Positions 43,844-51,960 of a DNA stretch of 64,000 nucleotides are shown one piece after another (positions within the stretch are counted from its first letter, which is position 1; the number at the start of each line of letters is the position of its first letter). The notes under the pieces are model-generated. The model was not told where the DNA came from and made no database searches. It saw nothing but the letters and a program-made list of their open reading frames with translations. A program made the translations under genes and the position numbers. This DNA comes from Methylorubrum rhodinum (GTDB taxonomy: Bacteria; Pseudomonadota; Alphaproteobacteria; Rhizobiales; Beijerinckiaceae), in assembly GCF_014199935.1 (NCBI RefSeq), contig NZ_JACHOP010000023.1:1-64000 (forward strand), given 5' to 3'.

Positions 43844-44329
43844 ATGCCGATCGAACTCCCTGCCCGCCGTCCGTCGAGCCCGCCGCCGCCGCGCCGCTCG
43901 CCCCAGTCGTTCGCCGTCCTCGGCATCGGCGCGCTGCTCGGGGTGGTGATGCTCTCGGTCTTCATCGGGCGCCAGCAGGGCGTCGGCCTCACCGAACTGC
44001 CTGCCGGCCGCCCGGTCGCGAGCCTCGGCTTTCGCGCCGAGGACCGGCCGGACGGCGCGGTCGAGCTGATGGGCGCCGAGGACAACCGGCTCGTCGCCCG
44101 CATCAATCCGGGCGAGGGCGGCTTCGTGCGCGGCACGCTGCGGGGCCTCGCCCAGGCCCGCCAGCGCGAGGGGCTGGGGGCCGAGCAGCCGTTCACGCTC
44201 ACACGATTCGACAACGGCACCCTGGCGTTGGAGGATGCGGCCACCGGGCGCCATGTCGCGCTGGAGGCTTTCGGCGCCACCAACGCCGCCGCCTTCGCCC
44301 GCCTCCTGCCCGGCAACGAAACGAAATAG
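43844..44329 (+). CDS. puhC: Photosynthetic complex assembly protein PuhC
   Basis: Single-span membrane protein promoting reaction centre-LH1 organisation. 161 residues: proline-rich cytoplasmic N-terminus, one helix (SFAVLGIGALLGVVMLSVFIG), then a periplasmic domain containing LGFRAEDRPDGAVELM and GFVRGTLRGLAQARQREGLG, the family core. I choose ATG 43844 because GAGGAGAGG stands just before it; the frame is open upstream only as a shadow of puhB. Confidence 0.92.
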   Translation: MPIELPARRPSSPPPPRRSPQSFAVLGIGALLGVVMLSVFIGRQQGVGLTELPAGRPVASLGFRAEDRPDGAVELMGAEDNRLVARINPGEGGFVRGTLRGLAQARQREGLGAEQPFTLTRFDNGTLALEDAATGRHVALEAFGATNAAAFARLLPGNETK

Positions 44330-44342
44330 GGAGGGGCCGTCC

Positions 44343-44639
44343 ATGACATGGATCGGCAAGCGAATCGTCGAGGTGCCCTGCACCGTCGAGATCGAGCAGA
44401 CGCCCGAGAGCCTGCACGCCCACGTCACGCTCGATGCCGGCTTCGACATCGAGCCCGGCGACGAGGTGCAGGTCCACGACGCACCGACCGAGGTGCCCTA
44501 CGGCGAGCGCCTCACCGTGCGCCGCACCGCCACCGTCACCCGCGCCGGAAAGCTGGAGCGGGCCTGGACCAAGCTGATCGCCCACTTGGAGCTGACCGAG
44601 CTCTACGAGGTGAGCTTTTCCGAACGGAGGACGCTGTGA
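44343..44639 (+). CDS. Conserved small protein between puhC and acsF, unknown function
   Basis: A 98-residue soluble protein (MTWIGKRIVEVPCTVEIEQ...) with a beta-rich pattern and the segment DIEPGDEVQVHDAPTEVPYGERLTVRRTATVTRAG. A gene of this size and place occurs in other purple bacteria with acsF downstream of puhC, but I know no assigned role. It is translationally coupled to acsF (GTGA overlap), which hints at a role in cyclase maturation or assembly. Confidence 0.85.
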   Translation: MTWIGKRIVEVPCTVEIEQTPESLHAHVTLDAGFDIEPGDEVQVHDAPTEVPYGERLTVRRTATVTRAGKLERAWTKLIAHLELTELYEVSFSERRTL

Positions 44640-45724
44640 ACGCCAATGTCCAGCCCCAGGCCGGGACCCCGCTCCCGCGCCATCCGATCAACGAATCGAC
44701 CAAGGCCGCCCAGGAGACGACCTTCCTCAGCCCCCGCTTCTACACGACCGACTTCGCGGAGCTCGACCGCACGAACGTCGAGCCGGTGCGCAAGGAATGG
44801 GACATCCTGATCGAGGAGCTGCGCTCCGACCCGAACAAGCGCCACTTCACCCGCAACGAAGAGTTCGATTGCGACCTGTCGCATCTCGATCCCGAATTGC
44901 GGAAGGAGTTCCTGGACTTCCTCGTCTCCTCAATCACCGCCGAGTTCTCGGGCTGCGTGCTCTATGCCGAGATGCGGAAGCGCGCCAAGAACAAGGACAT
45001 CAAGGAGCTGTTCGGCTTCATGAGCCGCGACGAGGCGCGCCACGCCGGCTTCATCAACGACACGCTGAAGGACTTCGGCATCGGCGTCGATTTGGGCTTT
45101 CTGACCAAGTCCAAGAAGTACACCTTCTTCAAGCCGAAGTTCATCTTCTACGCGACCTATCTGTCGGAGAAGATCGGCTACGCCCGCTACATCACCATCT
45201 ACCGCGAGTTGGAGCGCAACCCCGACCGGCGCATCCATCCGATCTTCAAGTGGTTCGAGAAGTGGTGCAACGACGAGTTCCGCCACGGCGAGGCCTTCGC
45301 GCTGCTGATGCGGGCCAACCCGAAGCTGACCTCGGGCGTCAACGTCTACTGGATCCGCTTCTTCCTGCTCGCCGTCTACGCGACGATGTACGTGCGCGAC
45401 CATTGCCGCCCGGCCTTCCACAAGGCGCTCGGCGTCGATCCGAGCGAGTACGACTTCAAGGTGTTCCGCATCACCTCGGAGATCTCGAAGCAGACCTTCC
45501 CGATCACACTCGACATCGACGATCCGCGCTTCAAGGCCGGGCTCGACCGGCTGCTCGACTGCGCCCGGAAGATCTCGGAGGCGAAGGCGCAAGGCGGCAT
45601 CGCGGGCAAGCTGACGCACGGCATCCAGTCCCTGCGGGCGGCGGGCATCTTCGTCCGGCTCTACCTGCTGCCGGTCAAGGAGCACGCGATGCCCGCCGAC
45701 ATCCGCCTCCAACCGGTCTGGTAG
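44636..45724 (+). CDS. acsF: Aerobic Mg-protoporphyrin IX monomethyl ester cyclase AcsF
   Basis: Oxygen-dependent diiron enzyme that forms the isocyclic ring E of chlorophylls. 362 residues. The iron-binding carboxylate/histidine motifs are clear: SRDEARHAGF near the middle and NDEFRHGEAF later, with SSITAEFSGCVLYAEM before them. Start GTG 44636 overlaps the previous stop. Its presence without an oxygen-independent bchE in the window fits aerobic pigment synthesis; bchE may still lie elsewhere. Confidence 0.96.
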   Translation: MNANVQPQAGTPLPRHPINESTKAAQETTFLSPRFYTTDFAELDRTNVEPVRKEWDILIEELRSDPNKRHFTRNEEFDCDLSHLDPELRKEFLDFLVSSITAEFSGCVLYAEMRKRAKNKDIKELFGFMSRDEARHAGFINDTLKDFGIGVDLGFLTKSKKYTFFKPKFIFYATYLSEKIGYARYITIYRELERNPDRRIHPIFKWFEKWCNDEFRHGEAFALLMRANPKLTSGVNVYWIRFFLLAVYATMYVRDHCRPAFHKALGVDPSEYDFKVFRITSEISKQTFPITLDIDDPRFKAGLDRLLDCARKISEAKAQGGIAGKLTHGIQSLRAAGIFVRLYLLPVKEHAMPADIRLQPVW

Positions 45725-45725
45725 C

Positions 45726-46535
45726 ATGGGGGACCTCGCCGCCCCGGCGTTCTTCGCCGTCCTGCTCTGGTGGGCCGCCACCGGGCTGGTGCTGGTGCTC
45801 CAGCACCGGCCCCGGCAGCACCATGCCCGCCTGATGCTGGCGGCGAGCGTCGGGCTGGCGGGCGCCTTCTGGGCGATCCGGGCGAGCGCGGGCGATTCGT
45901 CGGAGGCCGGGGCCTATCTCGGCTTCAGCGCGGCCATCGCGGTCTGGGGCTGGCAGGAGATGAGCTACTACATGGGCTTCGTCTCCGGCCCGCGCCCGGC
46001 GGCCTGCGCGCCGTCGCTTCGGGGATTCGACCGTTTCCTGGCCGCGCTCGCCACCAGCCTGTGGCACGAATTCGCGATCCTGGCCGGGGGCTTGGCGATC
46101 CTCTGCCTCACCTGGGGGCAGGCGAATCGCATCGCTCTTTGGACCTACGCGCTGCTCACGCTGATGAACGCCTCGGCGCGGCTGAACCTCTTCCTCGGCG
46201 TGCGCAACCTGCATGCCGAGTTCCTGCCGGCGCATCTCGGCTACCTCGCCTGCTACCTGTCGCGGCGGCCGATGAACCCGCTCTTCCCGGTCTCGGTCAC
46301 GCTCGGCACCGCGATCACCGCTTTGCTCGTCCAAGGCGCGCTCGCGCCGGAGGCGGCGGCCGGGACGGTCACCGGCCTCGCCCTACTCGCAACGCTTTCC
46401 GCGCTCGCCACCCTGGAGCACTGGTTCCTGATGCTGCCGCTGCCCTCGGCGGCGCTCTGGAACTGGAGCCTGCCGGGGCGGGCCGCACCGGTCGCCGCCG
46501 ATGCCCCGGAGCGCGGCGCCACCCCACACGATTGA
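45726..46535 (+). CDS. puhE: Photosynthetic complex assembly membrane protein PuhE
   Basis: A 269-residue integral membrane protein of the PuhE (DUF3623) family, encoded after acsF in many purple bacteria. It has around seven membrane spans; conserved are the GWQEMSYYMGFVSGPR loop, SLWHEFAILAGG, and TLMNASARLNLFLGVRNLHAEFLPAHLGYL. It modulates photosystem assembly and bacteriochlorophyll level in Rhodobacter. ATG 45726 is one base past the acsF stop. Confidence 0.92.
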   Translation: MGDLAAPAFFAVLLWWAATGLVLVLQHRPRQHHARLMLAASVGLAGAFWAIRASAGDSSEAGAYLGFSAAIAVWGWQEMSYYMGFVSGPRPAACAPSLRGFDRFLAALATSLWHEFAILAGGLAILCLTWGQANRIALWTYALLTLMNASARLNLFLGVRNLHAEFLPAHLGYLACYLSRRPMNPLFPVSVTLGTAITALLVQGALAPEAAAGTVTGLALLATLSALATLEHWFLMLPLPSAALWNWSLPGRAAPVAADAPERGATPHD

Positions 46536-46579
46536 GTTTCCGAGCGGACGCCAGAGCCGCGGATATCGGGAGGACGGCC

Positions 46580-47797
46580 ATGGACTACGAAGCGTTCTTC
46601 GACCACGAGATCGCCGGCCTTCACCGGGAGGGCCGCTACCGGGTCTTCACCGATCTGGAGCGTCAGGCCGGCCGTTTCCCCTACGCCACCCACCACAGCC
46701 CCGCGGGCGAGCGCGAGGTGACGGTGTGGTGCTCCAACGACTATCTCGGCATGGGCCAGCACCCGACCGTGGTGCGCGCCATGCACGAGGCGATCGAGCG
46801 CTGCGGTGCGGGCGCGGGCGGCACCCGCAACATCTCCGGCACCAACCACTACCACGTGCTCCTGGAGCAGGAACTGGCCGACCTCCACGACAAGGAGGCG
46901 GCGCTGATCTTCTCCTCCGGCTACGTCTCAAACTGGGCGGCCCTTGGCACCCTCGGCTCGAAGCTGCCCGGCTGCGTGATCTTCTCCGACGAGGGCAACC
47001 ACGCCTCGATGATCGAGGGCATCCGGTCCTCGCGCGCCGAGCGCCAGATCTTCCGCCACAACGATCCGGAGGACCTGGACCGCAAGCTCTCGCTGATCGA
47101 GCCCGGCCGGGCCAAGCTGATCGCCTTCGAGTCGGTCTATTCCATGGACGGCGACATCGCGCCGATCGACGAGATCTGCGACGTGGCCGAGGCGCACGGC
47201 GCGCTGACCTATCTCGACGAGGTCCATGCGGTGGGCCTCTACGGCGCGCGCGGCGGCGGCATCTCGGAGCGGATGGGCCTCGCCCACCGACTCGACGTGA
47301 TCGAGGGCACGCTGGGCAAGGCCTTCGCGGTGCATGGCGGCTACATCACCGGCTCGTCCCGCCTGTGCGATTTCGTCCGCAGCTTCGCCTCGGGCTTCAT
47401 CTTCACCACCTCGCTCCCCCCCGCGGTCGCGGCCGGCGCGGCGGCGAGCATCCGCCATCTCAAGACGAGCGGCGTCGAGCGCGCCCGGCATCAGGAGCGG
47501 GTCGCGCGGGTGCGTCAGGCGCTCGATTCCGCCGGCATCCCGGTCCTGGCCAACCGCAGCCACATCGTGCCGGTGATGGTCTGCGACCCCGTGCTGTGCA
47601 AGGCGATCAGCGACAGCCTGCTCGACGAGTTCGGCATCTACGTGCAGCCGATCAATTACCCGACCGTGCCGCGCGGCACCGAGCGCCTGCGCATCACCCC
47701 CTCGCCGCTGCATTCCAACGCCGACATCGACCATCTCGTCGATGCCCTCAGCACGATCTGGCGCCGCATCGGCCTGCGCCGGCAGGCGGCGGAGTGA
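46580..47797 (+). CDS. hemA: 5-aminolevulinate synthase
   Basis: PLP enzyme condensing glycine with succinyl-CoA, the first committed tetrapyrrole step in alphaproteobacteria. 405 residues, full length. WCSNDYLGMGQHP, GTRNISGTNHYH, YLDEVHAVGLYG and Lys247 in EGTLGKAFAVHGGY are diagnostic of ALAS within the alpha-oxoamine synthase family. GGGAGGAC precedes ATG 46580. Last gene of the superoperon, so precursor supply is co-expressed with bacteriochlorophyll and reaction-centre genes. It belongs to the same fold family as the PKS-linked enzyme at 8841 but is clearly a different subfamily. Confidence 0.97.
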   Translation: MDYEAFFDHEIAGLHREGRYRVFTDLERQAGRFPYATHHSPAGEREVTVWCSNDYLGMGQHPTVVRAMHEAIERCGAGAGGTRNISGTNHYHVLLEQELADLHDKEAALIFSSGYVSNWAALGTLGSKLPGCVIFSDEGNHASMIEGIRSSRAERQIFRHNDPEDLDRKLSLIEPGRAKLIAFESVYSMDGDIAPIDEICDVAEAHGALTYLDEVHAVGLYGARGGGISERMGLAHRLDVIEGTLGKAFAVHGGYITGSSRLCDFVRSFASGFIFTTSLPPAVAAGAAASIRHLKTSGVERARHQERVARVRQALDSAGIPVLANRSHIVPVMVCDPVLCKAISDSLLDEFGIYVQPINYPTVPRGTERLRITPSPLHSNADIDHLVDALSTIWRRIGLRRQAAE

Positions 47798-47942
47798 CGG
47801 TTCGGGTGTGCCGGCCGTGATCGCTCGGGGTGGCGCGACGACACGGTCGGCGGATCGGTGACGGCAGCCGAGCGTCGGGGCCGGTCGCACCGCGCGGCGG
47901 GACCGCTCTGCCGGACGCGATGACGGTTCGCGGCCCGCTCCC

Positions 47943-48860
47943 TCAGCTCAACGCCTCGCGAAACGCCTTCAGGTTCGCGCGCATCATCTCCAGATAGGTC
48001 GGTGCCGGGCCGTTCGGGCCGCTGAGTGCGTCGGAGAACAGGCGGGCGCCGACCTTGGCGCCGCTCTCGCGGGCGATCTGCTGCATCAGCCGGGGATCGG
48101 CGATGCTCTCCACGAACACCGCCGGCACCTTGTCCCGCCGGATCTGGCGGATGATGCGGGCGACGTCCTTCGGGCCGGCCTCGCTGTTGGTCGAGATGCC
48201 CTGCGGCGCCAGGAAGCGCAGGCCGTAGGCCGCCGCGTAGTAGCCGAAGGAATCGTGGGTCGTGATGATGCGCCGCTGTCCTTCGGGGATCGCCGCGAGC
48301 CCGGCCCGGATCTCGCCCTCCAGCGCGCCGAGCTTTTCGGTGTAGGCCGCCGCCCGCGCGGAATAGTCGGCGGCGTGGTCCGGGTCGGCCTTGGCCAGCG
48401 CGTCGCGGATGTTGGCCACGTAGGTCTTCACGTTGGCCACGCTCTGCCACGCATGCGGATCGGGATGGTCGCCCTCGCCGTGGCCGTGCCCGTGATCGTG
48501 GTCGTGATCCTCGCTGGCCGGGATCGTCTTGATGCCGGTGGAGGCCGTGACGATAGGGGCCTTGGTGCCCGAGGCGCGGATCAGCCGCTCGAGCCAGCCC
48601 TCGAAGCCGAGGCCGTTGACGACGACGAGATCGGCCTCCGCCACCCGGCGGGCGTCGCCCGGCGCCGGGCTGTAGCCGTGGGCGTCGGCATCCGGCCCGA
48701 CGAGGCTCGTCACCGTGACGCGGTCCCCGCCGACCTGCGCGACGAGGTCGGCCAGGATCGAGAAGGTCGCAACCGCCTTCAGCTTGACCTCGCCCGCCGC
48801 GGCGCCGAACGGCATGAGCGCCGCCAGCACGACCAGAACCCGCAACAGCGCCCGACGCAT
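47943..48860 (-). CDS. znuA: Zinc ABC transporter periplasmic binding protein
   Basis: High-affinity metal-binding protein of cluster A-I. 305 residues from ATG 48860 with a signal peptide (LLRVLVVLAALMPFGAAAGE). Metal ligands are seen in DADAHGYSP and TTHDSFGYYAAAYGL. Between them lies a His/Asp-rich loop (about 120-136, DHDHDHGHGHGEGDHPDPHAW) typical of zinc rather than manganese carriers. No znuB, znuC or zur gene is adjacent. A Zur-like palindrome lies 33 bases upstream. Confidence 0.93.
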   Translation of the reverse strand: MRRALLRVLVVLAALMPFGAAAGEVKLKAVATFSILADLVAQVGGDRVTVTSLVGPDADAHGYSPAPGDARRVAEADLVVVNGLGFEGWLERLIRASGTKAPIVTASTGIKTIPASEDHDHDHGHGHGEGDHPDPHAWQSVANVKTYVANIRDALAKADPDHAADYSARAAAYTEKLGALEGEIRAGLAAIPEGQRRIITTHDSFGYYAAAYGLRFLAPQGISTNSEAGPKDVARIIRQIRRDKVPAVFVESIADPRLMQQIARESGAKVGARLFSDALSGPNGPAPTYLEMMRANLKAFREALS

Positions 48861-48892
48861 CCCATACGCTCCCGACCTTCGATGGGCTCCGC

Positions 48893-48907
48893 ATAATGTA
48901 ACATTAT
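48893..48907. promoter_or_regulatory. Zur-box-like palindrome upstream of znuA
   Basis: ATAATGTAACATTAT, a palindrome except for its central base, resembling the AT-rich Zur operators of alphaproteobacteria (AATGTTAtaACATT type). It is conspicuous in a GC-rich genome. It lies between znuA (minus) and the gene at 49045 (plus). Confidence 0.6.
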
Positions 48908-49044
48908 CACATCGCCAAGGGTGCGGGCCTACGATGCCACCCGAACATGGACAACCTGTCATGCGCCGGACACCCTGCGGTGAGGCGAGCTTGTCCATTC
49001 TCGTCGGGCTTCGGGGGAAGTGTCTTACGGGATGGAGGACATCC

Positions 49045-49560
49045 ATGCTGAATCGACGAATGATGGGCGCTGCCGCGCTCGGGCTGATCGGGATCGGCTC
49101 GGTCGCTCTCGTGGCTCAGGCCAACGAGCGGCCCGACCCGTTCGCCCGCGGCCATATGCACGGCCGCTGGAACGCGCTCTCCCCGGAGGATCGAGCCGCC
49201 TTCACCGATGCCCGCATCGCCGCGCTCCGCACCGGGCTGAAGCTCACCCCCGATCAGGAGAAGCTGTGGCCGCCGGTCGAGGCCGCGATCCGCGATCTCG
49301 CCAAGCAGCGCGACGCGCAGCGGGCGGCGAGGCGCGAGCGCGGGCGCATGGTCGACGACGCCCCCGGCGCGCTGCGCGGCATGGCGGATGCGGCCAGTGC
49401 CCGCGGCGAGGCCCTGCGCAAGCTCGCCGACGCCACCACGCCGCTCTTCGCCACCCTGGACGACGGCCAGAAGCGCCGCGCCATGGTGCTCGCCCGGCCG
49501 CTGCGCCCCGGCGGCGAGGGCCGCGGCTGGCGCCACCGCCATGGCCCCGACCGTGAGTAA
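49045..49560 (+). CDS. LTXXQ-motif (Spy/CpxP-like) periplasmic protein
   Basis: A 171-residue exported helical protein. Signal peptide MMGAAALGLIGIGSVALVAQA, then a four-helix pattern containing LKLTPDQEKLWPPVEAAIRDLAKQRDAQRAARRER, which is the LTxxQ motif of the Spy/CpxP family of periplasmic chaperones and metal-stress proteins, and a repeat-like ATTPLFATLDDGQKRRAMVLARP. The C-terminus is Gly/Arg/His-rich. Start ATG 49045 follows GGAGGAC. It is divergent from znuA and may share the Zur-like site. Confidence 0.85.
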   Translation: MLNRRMMGAAALGLIGIGSVALVAQANERPDPFARGHMHGRWNALSPEDRAAFTDARIAALRTGLKLTPDQEKLWPPVEAAIRDLAKQRDAQRAARRERGRMVDDAPGALRGMADAASARGEALRKLADATTPLFATLDDGQKRRAMVLARPLRPGGEGRGWRHRHGPDRE

Positions 49561-49647
49561 TCTCGACCGCGCTTGATCCGAGGCCGTTGCGGCGGCAAAC
49601 ACCCGCGGGGAGCCCTACCGCTCTCCGCGGAAAAGACACGGATAAAC

Positions 49648-51438
49648 ATGGCGCGCCGGCCGCTCCTGAGGGGCGACACCCTTCCCCTGCTCGGCCGCCT
49701 CTGGCGCGAATGGCTGTCGCCGCATCGCGGCACGCTGGCCGTGGTGCTGGTGCTGATCGCCATCGTCGGCGCCGCGACCGGCCTCTACCCGGCGCTGATC
49801 AAGGCCGCCTTCGACGCCTTCGATCACAAGGACACCTCGGCGCTCGCCTACGGGCCGCTGATCGTCATCGCGGTGACCTCGGTGCGGGGCTTCGCCCTGT
49901 TCGGGCAGACGGTGCTGACCAACCGCGTCGTCACCCGCGTCGAGGCCGACATGCAGGCGGCGCTCTACGGCCATCTGATCGATTCCGACCTGGCGCAGCT
50001 CGGCCGCGAGAGCCCGGCCGCCTTCACCCAGCGCTTCACCACCGACTTCGCCTTCATCAAGGAGGCGCTGACCCGCATCTCGACGGTGCTGCTGCGCGAC
50101 CTCGCCATGCTGATCGCGCTGGTGATCGCGCTGATCTGGATGGACCCGCTGCTGACGCTGGCCGCCGCTGTCACCGTGCCCTTCGTCGCCGGGCCGATCG
50201 GCCGGATCGGCAAGAAGCTGCGCCGGGTCTCGACCACGACGCAGGAGCAGATGGGCGCCACCGCGAGCCTCATCACCGAGAGCCTGCAGGGCGCCCGCGT
50301 CGCCAAGACCTACGCGCTGGAGGGCTACCTCAAGGGCCGGGCGACGGAGGCGCTGGACGAGGTACGCCGCCTCAAGATGAAGGCCGCCAACGCCCGCGGC
50401 CGGCTCGATCCGCTCCTCGAAGTCGGCGGCGGCTTCGCGGTGGCCGGGGTGCTGGTGCTGGTGGGCCAGCGGGTGATGTCGGGCGACCGGACGGTCGGCG
50501 ACTTCACCGGCTACGTCGCCGCCCTCCTGCTCGCGGCCCAGCCGGCCCGCGCGCTCGGCACCCTGAACGCGATCCTGCAGGAGGCGGCCGCCGCGCTCAC
50601 CCGCTACTTCGCCCTGATGGACGAGGCGCCGACCATCCGCGAGAAGGCGGACGCGCGTCCGCTCAGCGTCACGCGCGGCGAAATCCGGTTCGAGGGTGTC
50701 CATTTCCGCTATCGCCCAGACGCGCCTGCGTTGGAAGGCATCGACCTCGTGGTGCCCGCGGCCTCGACCACGGCGCTGGTCGGGCGTTCCGGCTCGGGAA
50801 AATCCTCGCTCCTCAACCTCGTGCCGCGGCTGCACGACGTCATGGAGGGCCGCGTCCTGATCGACGGGCAGGATTTGCGCGACGTGACGCTGGCCTCGCT
50901 TCGCGCCCACGTGGGGGTGGTGTCGCAGGAAGTGGTGCTGTTCGACGACACGGTGGCGGCCAATATCGGTTTCGGCCGTCCCGGCGCCTCGCGGGCCGAG
51001 ATCGAGGAAGCCGCCCGCGCGGCCGCCGCCCACGGCTTCATCGAGCGGCTGGGCGAGGGCTACGAGTTCCGCGTCGGCCCGAGCGGCGGGCGCCTGTCGG
51101 GGGGGGAGCGCCAACGCATCTCGCTCGCCCGCGCCTTCCTCAAGGACGCGCCGATCCTGCTCCTCGACGAGGCGACCTCGGCGCTCGATTCCGAATCCGA
51201 GCATCTCGTGCAGGCGGCCCTGGAGCGGCTGATGCGGGGCCGGACCACCCTCGTCATTGCCCACCGCCTCTCGACCGTGCGCGAGGCCGGCCGCATCGCC
51301 GTGCTGGAAGCCGGCCGCGTGGTCGAACTCGGCCGCCACGACGAACTGGTGGCGGCGGGCGGCACCTATGCGCGCCTGCACAGGCTGCAGTTGTCGGACG
51401 ACTCAGGCGCAGTCAGGGCTGGCGCCGATCCGGCGTGA
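49648..51438 (+). CDS. MsbA-like ABC exporter, fused membrane and ATPase domains
   Basis: 596-residue half-transporter. The N-terminal six-helix domain (about 20-320) includes the MsbA-type segments FTQRFTTDFAFIKEAL and ATASLITESLQGARVAKTYALE. The C-terminal ATPase (about 345-580) has Walker A VGRSGSGKSSLLN, signature LSGGERQRISLARAFLK, Walker B ILLLDEATSALD and the H-loop IAHRLSTV. The probable substrate is lipid A or another amphiphile, by family resemblance only. I start at ATG 49648 (MARRPLLRGD). Confidence 0.92.
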   Translation: MARRPLLRGDTLPLLGRLWREWLSPHRGTLAVVLVLIAIVGAATGLYPALIKAAFDAFDHKDTSALAYGPLIVIAVTSVRGFALFGQTVLTNRVVTRVEADMQAALYGHLIDSDLAQLGRESPAAFTQRFTTDFAFIKEALTRISTVLLRDLAMLIALVIALIWMDPLLTLAAAVTVPFVAGPIGRIGKKLRRVSTTTQEQMGATASLITESLQGARVAKTYALEGYLKGRATEALDEVRRLKMKAANARGRLDPLLEVGGGFAVAGVLVLVGQRVMSGDRTVGDFTGYVAALLLAAQPARALGTLNAILQEAAAALTRYFALMDEAPTIREKADARPLSVTRGEIRFEGVHFRYRPDAPALEGIDLVVPAASTTALVGRSGSGKSSLLNLVPRLHDVMEGRVLIDGQDLRDVTLASLRAHVGVVSQEVVLFDDTVAANIGFGRPGASRAEIEEAARAAAAHGFIERLGEGYEFRVGPSGGRLSGGERQRISLARAFLKDAPILLLDEATSALDSESEHLVQAALERLMRGRTTLVIAHRLSTVREAGRIAVLEAGRVVELGRHDELVAAGGTYARLHRLQLSDDSGAVRAGADPA

Positions 51439-51456
51439 TGCTAAGCTCACGCTTCG

Positions 51457-51753
51457 ATGAGCCTGATCGACAACGAGCAGACGAAGCTCTGGTTTGTCTT
51501 GCCGCATCGGCTTTTTCCGAAAGCCGGGACCGCCTTTCGGGCCGATGCTCTGGCCACCGCGCTGAACACCGCGGCGACCTCTTGCTTCACGGTGGGGATC
51601 GCGACGCCGATCGCGGGGTATCTGTACAATGTCGGCGGTTTGCGAACGGCGCTGCCGTTGTGGGTTCTCGCCGGAGGGCTCGTCGCTTGGTTCGCGGCGG
51701 CCGTCGTCCCACATTTGAGCGCTCGTCGGGTTTTGAGGAGGCTGCGTGTATGA
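51457..51753 (+). CDS. Small two-helix membrane protein, unknown function
   Basis: A 98-residue protein from ATG 51457 with two hydrophobic segments (about 38-60 and 65-85, the second ALPLWVLAGGLVAWFAAAVVP) and a basic C-terminus. No family recognised. Its GC content looks lower than that of its neighbours. It is coupled by a four-base overlap to the next tiny gene. Confidence 0.6.
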   Translation: MSLIDNEQTKLWFVLPHRLFPKAGTAFRADALATALNTAATSCFTVGIATPIAGYLYNVGGLRTALPLWVLAGGLVAWFAAAVVPHLSARRVLRRLRV

Positions 51754-51875
51754 ACGAGTACGCGATCCTGGCCTTCGTGGTGACGCCGCTCTTCGTCGTC
51801 GCGATGGGCTACGCCGCCGTTCGTCTCCACGAATGGGACCTCGACCGCCGCCACCGCAACGACCCGGCCGAGTGA
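51750..51875 (+). CDS. 41-residue single-helix membrane protein
   Basis: ATG 51750 to TGA 51875. One hydrophobic helix (YAILAFVVTPLFVVAMGYAAV), then a strongly charged tail LHEWDLDRRHRND. GAGGAGG stands just before the start, inside the preceding gene. The coupling and the clean topology support a real miniprotein, although I know no homologue. Confidence 0.6.
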   Translation: MNEYAILAFVVTPLFVVAMGYAAVRLHEWDLDRRHRNDPAE

Positions 51876-51960
51876 ACGGTCCGCCCGCGAAAGTGATCCG
51901 GCCGCTGCCACCGGCACCGCCCCTCGTGCGTCTCCCTTCCGGACAAGACGGAGACGCCGC

